Below, piece after piece: positions 13,714 through 15,153 of a stretch of DNA of 15,153 bases. The position numbers were made by a program, and so were the translations under genes. The number at the start of each line of letters is the position of its first letter. The stretch's first letter is position 1. The stretch covers positions 1 through 15,153 of the forward strand of contig JAUVTI010000033.1 in the NCBI GenBank assembly GCA_030601605.1. Reading direction: 5' to 3'. Source of the stretch: Gemmatimonadales bacterium (GTDB lineage Bacteria > Gemmatimonadota > Gemmatimonadetes > Gemmatimonadales > GWC2-71-9). The notes under the pieces are model-generated. The model did no database searches. It was not told the DNA's origin and worked only from the letters and a program-made list of their open reading frames with translations.

Positions 13714-14730
13714 ATGCGCCTCAGCACAGCCCTGTTGGCAGATACCTCGGTGAGGCTCGCCGATCTGAGCTTCCCGCACGAGCGGGTGCTCCTGCACCGG
13801 ACGCGCCTGGCGTTCATCTACCTGGACAAGCTGCTCCACTTCGCCAAGGCGGACCGGGACGGACAGGTGGACGGCTTCATAGCCGTTTACCTGCCGACCG
13901 AGGTCACCCTCCTGGTGCTCAAGCGCGGCGAGCTCGCCACCGTGATCTCGTACATGGAGGACGGGCGCCAGGTGCGCACGATCCCGTCGGCGCTCGAGCA
14001 CTTCAAGCGCGAGGCGGAGCGCGGCGAGATCGTCTACTGCGCGGCTCCACGGGAGCAGCTGGCGTGGATGTGCGGCGGCTGCACGACTTCAGCCACGCGC
14101 CGTCCGCTGGACGCCGAGCACCCGGAGCGGCTGCTCCCGGATCTCATGGCGGAGCAGTTCACGGGGGTCCTCGAGCTCATTTCAAACGGCCGGGTCAACT
14201 ACCTGCGGTTCCATGAGGGCGTGTTCCGCAACGGCTACTTCCACGAGCCGCTGGACGGGCTCACCGTGCAGCAGTACGTGGAGGGGCTGTTCGAGGCCAA
14301 TGAGGACGGTGCCCAACCCGAGGTCGCCGCGTGGGTCCTGCCCTCGGTCGGCGAGCTGCCCGAGCAGGCGTCGCCGCAGCTGTTGGAGACCTACAGGGAG
14401 GCGTTCTGGGCCATCGCCGATGCCGCCGAGGCTGAGGTGCCGGGCAAGGCCAGGCAGTGGGTCGAGCGGATACGGGGTCTGCAGGCCAACGTGCACCAGG
14501 CACTGAAGGTGATCGGCGCTCCCAGGGGAGAGGATCCGGCCGACCTCGTGACCACGCCGCAGGAGCTCGTGTTCGCGCTTTCCGACTGGACGCTGTCGCT
14601 GTTGGAGGAGTTGGAGGTGGTCGCGCCGGGCGCCGCTCCCAAGGTGCTCGCGGGGGGTACGCGTGGGCATCGCTTCCTCCTGCAGAAGGCGGGATTCTAC
14701 GACCGCCTGCCCTGGACCGTGAGCTGGTGA
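13714..14730 (+). CDS. unrecognised 338-residue protein upstream of rsmI
   Basis: I do not recognise the family. There is no signal peptide or membrane helix. Residues about 50-90 form a beta-rich segment (GFIAVYLPTEVTLLVLKRGELATVISYMEDG). Residues about 145-180 repeat a similar theme: QFTGVLELISNGRVNYLRFHEGVFRNGYF, loosely like DUF4388-type sensing domains that read as L-x-F-x-x-G-x-I-x-x-A. Between them lie three cysteines, C109 and C120-G-G-C123. The C-terminal half is helical, with a long helix FWAIADAAEAEVPGKARQWVERIRGL. The ATG at 13714 has no ribosome binding site. Its TGA overlaps the rsmI GTG start by 4 bases, so the two are probably translated together. Cytoplasmic location is inferred. 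Confidence 0.78.
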   Translation: MRLSTALLADTSVRLADLSFPHERVLLHRTRLAFIYLDKLLHFAKADRDGQVDGFIAVYLPTEVTLLVLKRGELATVISYMEDGRQVRTIPSALEHFKREAERGEIVYCAAPREQLAWMCGGCTTSATRRPLDAEHPERLLPDLMAEQFTGVLELISNGRVNYLRFHEGVFRNGYFHEPLDGLTVQQYVEGLFEANEDGAQPEVAAWVLPSVGELPEQASPQLLETYREAFWAIADAAEAEVPGKARQWVERIRGLQANVHQALKVIGAPRGEDPADLVTTPQELVFALSDWTLSLLEELEVVAPGAAPKVLAGGTRGHRFLLQKAGFYDRLPWTVSW

Positions 14731-15153
14731 GCGCGGGGACCCTCTACGTAGTAGCCACACCGCTCGGCAACCTGGGAGATCTCTCTGACCGCGCCAAGCA
14801 GGTGTTGCGGGCGGTCCCGACCGTGGCCGCCGAGGACACCCGCCGGGCGCGCGTGCTGCTCGAGCACGCCGGGGCCCGGCCCAGGGTGCTGAGCTATCAC
14901 GCCCACTCGCCGGAGGGGCGGCTCGACTCCCTGCTGGAGCTCCTGAGCGGCGGCAACGACGTAGCCGTCATCGCCGACGCCGGCACCCCCGCGGTGAGCG
15001 ATCCGGGCGCCGAGCTGGCGCGCCGGGCGCGCGAGCTGGGCGCAACGGTAGTCGCGGTCCCCGGGCCCTCGGCCGTGGCGGCTGCTCTCAGCATCCCGGG
15101 GTTCTACGCCGACCGCTACACTTTTCTCGGATTCCTCCCGCGCAAGGGGCGCG
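14727..15153 (+). CDS. rsmI: 16S rRNA (cytidine(1402)-2'-O)-methyltransferase, 3' end beyond the window
   Basis: RsmI methylates the 2'-hydroxyl of C1402 in the 16S rRNA decoding centre. Seen: 142 residues of the N-terminal part. The GTG start at 14727-14729 lies inside the GTGA overlap with the upstream gene and gives MSAGTLYVVATPLGNLGDLSDRA, the canonical opening. The conserved AAEDTRRARVLL, VIADAGTPAVSDPG and VVAVPGPSAVAAAL follow, and the visible part ends in DRYTFLGFLPRKGR. All blocks expected in this part are intact. The open frame continues past the right edge. Confidence 0.95.
   Translation, partial: MSAGTLYVVATPLGNLGDLSDRAKQVLRAVPTVAAEDTRRARVLLEHAGARPRVLSYHAHSPEGRLDSLLELLSGGNDVAVIADAGTPAVSDPGAELARRARELGATVVAVPGPSAVAAALSIPGFYADRYTFLGFLPRKGR

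Noticed and set aside
13404..14216. 270-codon plus-strand frame overlapping trxA and the 338-residue gene
   Set aside because: It reads out of frame through thioredoxin, whose catalytic motif is intact, and has low-complexity R/G/A-rich sequence.

Overview
The window is GC-rich and tightly packed, with short or negative gene spacing and frequent GTG or TTG starts. The gene mix is a type IV pilus minor-pilin operon, an IspE isoprenoid gene, PdxJ, methylmalonyl-CoA epimerase and an HPt-like protein with a proline-rich linker. This suggests a free-living Gram-negative-type bacterium; Gemmatimonadota is my best guess, from general impression rather than a search. I see no insertion sequence, phage gene, CRISPR array or rRNA. 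The only RNA gene I can support is one tRNA-Gln.

Layout. (a) 1-3152, minus strand: a three-gene glycosylation cluster, read from the right: a GT-C-type membrane glycosyltransferase, a SAM methyltransferase and a GT2 polyprenyl-phosphate glycosyltransferase cut by the window edge. (b) 3322-3392, minus: tRNA-Gln(UUG). (c) 3461-3844, minus: a stand-alone response-regulator receiver with its own sigma70-like promoter. (d) 4000-6809, minus: an operon of four minor prepilins (GspH/FimT-, PilV-, PilW- and PilX-like) ending in a strong intrinsic terminator. (e) 6810-6986: a divergent control region with a CRP-like palindrome. (f) 6987-7862, plus: an unrecognised protein that overlaps ispE tail to tail. 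(g) 7848-12297, minus: a four-gene run, pdxJ, a large protein with two degenerate HPt domains, a YbhN/AglD-type membrane protein, and ispE. (h) 12341-12802, plus: a small lipoprotein. (i) 12825-13223, minus: methylmalonyl-CoA epimerase. (j) 13306-15153, plus: thioredoxin, an unrecognised 338-residue protein, and the start of rsmI.

How the parts may work together. The most interesting connection is inferred. The 597-residue protein has two tandem HPt-like helical domains in which the phospho-accepting histidine is replaced (Arg42 and Gln177). That resembles the FimL/ChpA N-terminal family, which in Pseudomonas controls type IV pili and cAMP/Vfr signalling. The same window carries a minor-pilin operon, a PilG/PilH-like lone receiver and a CRP/Vfr-like palindrome upstream of the pilin genes. 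This could be a pilus-control set that runs on protein contact rather than phosphotransfer at these domains. Everything else looks like ordinary housekeeping and envelope genes.
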